Shown piece after piece: positions 62,599 to 64,000 of a stretch of DNA of 64,000 bases. Location: contig CAVWPI010000004.1 of NCBI GenBank assembly GCA_963756895.1, positions 124,001-188,000 on the forward strand, in the 5' to 3' direction. The notes beneath the pieces are model-generated. The model ran no database searches. It saw nothing but the letters and a program-made list of their open reading frames with translations, and was not told the DNA's origin. The translations under genes were made by a program, and so were the position numbers. How positions within the stretch are numbered: position 1 is the stretch's first letter; each line of letters opens with the position of its first letter. The stretch comes from DASUAS01 sp963756895. GTDB taxonomy: Bacteria > Actinomycetota > Acidimicrobiia > IMCC26256 > DASPTH01.

Positions 62599-63690
62599 AT
62601 GACGTACCGCGACGCGATCTACATCTCGACCGATTCGCACGTGACCGAGCCGATCGAGATCTACGGCGAGCGGGTCGACGCTGCGTTCCGGGGTCGGGTG
62701 CCGCGCATCGAGACGGTGGGTGAGTGGCGCACGTTGTTGATCGAGGGGCTTGGGCCGCGGAAGTTGATGCCGGCGTCGGAGCGTGAGGTCGCGATCGTCG
62801 GCGACTTCGACGCCGAGGACCGCTTCCGCGACCAGTTGCGCGACGGCGTGTCCGCCGAGGTGATCTTCCCGACGTTCGCGCTGCAGGCCTGTTACGCGTC
62901 CGACGACGCCGAGTTCCAGCGGCAGTTGTGCCGGGCGTACAACAGCTGGGCGATCGAGGTGTTCGACGACCACCGGTTGTTGCCGGTGGGGATGGTGTCG
63001 ATGCTCGACATCGACGGCGCCATCGACGACGCCAAGGTCGTCGCCGACCAGGGGTTCCGTGCGCTGTTCCTGCCCGCGCAGGTGCCGTCGCGCATGTACA
63101 ACGACGGTGCGTACGACCCGTTCTGGGCCGTCGCCCAGGACCTCGGTCTGCCGTTGACGTTCCACTCCGGTACCGGCCACGAACCGCGTGTGGTGCGCGG
63201 GCCCGGCGGCGCGGTCATCAACTACCTCATGGGCGCGCAGCTCGACGGACCGATGGTCATCCTCACCCTGGCCGCCGGCGGTGCGCTCGACCGGTTCCCG
63301 GAGCTGAAGGTCATCACGGTCGAGACGGGGGCGTCGTGGTTGGCGTGGATCATGACCCAGGCCGACGCCATCTACGCCGACCACAGCATGTACGCCAAGC
63401 CGAAGCTCTCGCTCACGCCGAGCGAGCTCATCCGCCGGCAGTGCTCGGCGACGTTCATGTACGACCCGGTCGCGATCAACAACCGCGAGACCACCGGGAT
63501 CGAGACGCTCATGTGGGGCAACGACTACCCGCACCCCGAAGGCACCTGGCCCGAATCGCAGACCGTGAACGAGGACCAGTTCGACGGCGTCAGCCAGGCC
63601 GACCTCGACGCCATCGTCAGCGGCAACGCCGCCCGCGTCTTCGGCTTCGACCTCGACCAGCTCGCGCAGCTCCAACCCGTCCCCGCCTGA
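62599..63690 (+). CDS. Amidohydrolase-2 family metal-dependent hydrolase
   Basis: 363 residues. N-terminal ISTDSHVTEP gives the first metal-ligand region; LLPVGMVSMLDIDGAIDDAK, LPLTFHSGTGHEPR, LKVITVETGASWLAWIM and LMWGNDYPHPEGTWPES carry the family histidines and C-terminal Asp. ATG 62599 follows AGGAG at 62582. It is related to the protein at 33507-34797. Divergent from the two-domain CoA-transferase, 54 bases apart. Confidence 0.9.
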   Translation: MTYRDAIYISTDSHVTEPIEIYGERVDAAFRGRVPRIETVGEWRTLLIEGLGPRKLMPASEREVAIVGDFDAEDRFRDQLRDGVSAEVIFPTFALQACYASDDAEFQRQLCRAYNSWAIEVFDDHRLLPVGMVSMLDIDGAIDDAKVVADQGFRALFLPAQVPSRMYNDGAYDPFWAVAQDLGLPLTFHSGTGHEPRVVRGPGGAVINYLMGAQLDGPMVILTLAAGGALDRFPELKVITVETGASWLAWIMTQADAIYADHSMYAKPKLSLTPSELIRRQCSATFMYDPVAINNRETTGIETLMWGNDYPHPEGTWPESQTVNEDQFDGVSQADLDAIVSGNAARVFGFDLDQLAQLQPVPA

Positions 63691-63700
63691 CCAACTCACG

Positions 63701-63746
63701 TTTCGGCGTGGCTGGTGCGTGGCTATCCCGCACGAGCCACGCCAAA
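63701..63746. terminator. Bidirectional hairpin terminator between convergent genes
   Basis: TTT-C-GGCGTGGCT pairs with AGCCACGCC-AAA, with an inner GTGCG/CGCAC stem. It lies 10 bases after the amidohydrolase stop and 13 bases before the stop of the convergent LLM gene, serving both. Confidence 0.82.
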
Positions 63747-63759
63747 TGGTCAGGGACGG

Positions 63760-64000
63760 TCAGGGTGCGGCGGCGATGACCTCGGTGCCGTAGCGCTCGA
63801 GGCACTCGATGGCGTGGTCGACGCTGTCGCCGGGCATGCCGACGCTGTTCCAGGTCACACCGAGCGCGGCCATGGCCTCGATGCCGTCGAGGTGCGCGGC
63901 GGCGGAGTAGCCGTCGTCGGCGGGACCGGGCTGCCCGGTCGTGAACGCGACGTCGATCGACGCCGGGTCGCGTCCCGCGGCCTCCGTGTGGCGCCGCAGG
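63760..64000 (-). CDS. LLM-class oxidoreductase, C-terminal part only
   Basis: The last ~80 codons are visible, entering from the right edge: LRRHTEAAGRDPASIDVAF, DGIEAMAALGVTWNSVGMPGDSVDHAIECLERYGTEVIAAAP, ending TGA at 63762-63760. This C-terminal helix pair is typical of F420-dependent LLM enzymes, the fifth in the window. The N-terminal majority lies outside. Confidence 0.75.
   Translation of the reverse strand, partial: LRRHTEAAGRDPASIDVAFTTGQPGPADDGYSAAAHLDGIEAMAALGVTWNSVGMPGDSVDHAIECLERYGTEVIAAAP

Noticed and set aside
1..64000. Insertion sequences, prophage, CRISPR arrays or rRNA
   Set aside because: No transposase, integrase, phage structural gene, regularly spaced repeat or rRNA sequence was found on either strand.

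Overview
The window is high-GC, densely coded bacterial DNA with short intergenic gaps, many GTG starts, and a catabolic gene set: five luciferase-like flavin (F420-type) oxidoreductases, a cytochrome P450, CaiB/BaiF CoA-transferases, a DUF35-thiolase, MDR and SDR dehydrogenases, and four branched-chain-amino-acid-type solute-binding proteins. This points to an actinobacterium, most likely a soil or aquatic member of Acidimicrobiia or a relative. That placement is inference from gene content; no rRNA or marker gene is present.

Layout. 1-3.2 kb: a ROK repressor (cut by the left edge) diverges from xylose isomerase and a Gfo/Idh/MocA oxidoreductase. 3.3-15.4 kb (+): a compact ABC importer made of a binding protein, an MFS-LivF fusion and a LivH-LivM-LivG fusion, followed by a PhyH-type dioxygenase, two LLM oxidoreductases, an alcohol dehydrogenase, a SnoaL-like protein and an enoyl-CoA hydratase. 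27.6-15.4 kb (-): a long operon, most genes overlapping by 1-4 bases, encoding a D-2-hydroxyacid dehydrogenase, a DUF2264 protein, a DapA-family aldolase, an old-yellow-enzyme homologue, a TIM-barrel isomerase, a GH1 glycosidase, a cytoplasmic right-handed beta-helix protein, a two-domain CoA-transferase and an APH-fold kinase-like protein. It faces a second binding protein plus a TetR regulator across a perfect 18-bp palindrome, and a 13/16 match to the palindrome's 16-bp core lies before a secreted protein at 29.9 kb. I regard this as the most promising undescribed system in the window: a regulated uptake and glycoconjugate catabolism locus.

32.4-43 kb: a P450/amidohydrolase/DapB-like operon under a divergent TetR with a clear inverted-repeat operator, then SDRs, a DUF35-thiolase fusion, LtrA and a 23-residue membrane peptide followed by a strong hairpin. 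43.4-52.9 kb: a monooxygenase, epoxide hydrolase and amidohydrolase run, a membrane GGDEF-EAL protein, and an LLM gene facing an IclR regulator. 53-64 kb: tRNA-Arg(CCT), an acyl-CoA/AMP ligase, an almost exact tandem duplication (1,660-bp period) carrying two binding proteins and a copied TetR tail, a second two-domain CoA-transferase, an amidohydrolase and the end of a fifth LLM gene.

Caution for any reader: at least 15 genes carry single-base frameshifts while the rest of each gene is well conserved. Examples are the Liv permease, both CoA-transferases, the DUF2264 gene and the P450/amidohydrolase pair. Many sit in short homopolymers. Sequencing or assembly error is the simplest explanation, so I annotate these loci as single genes spanning the frameshifts.
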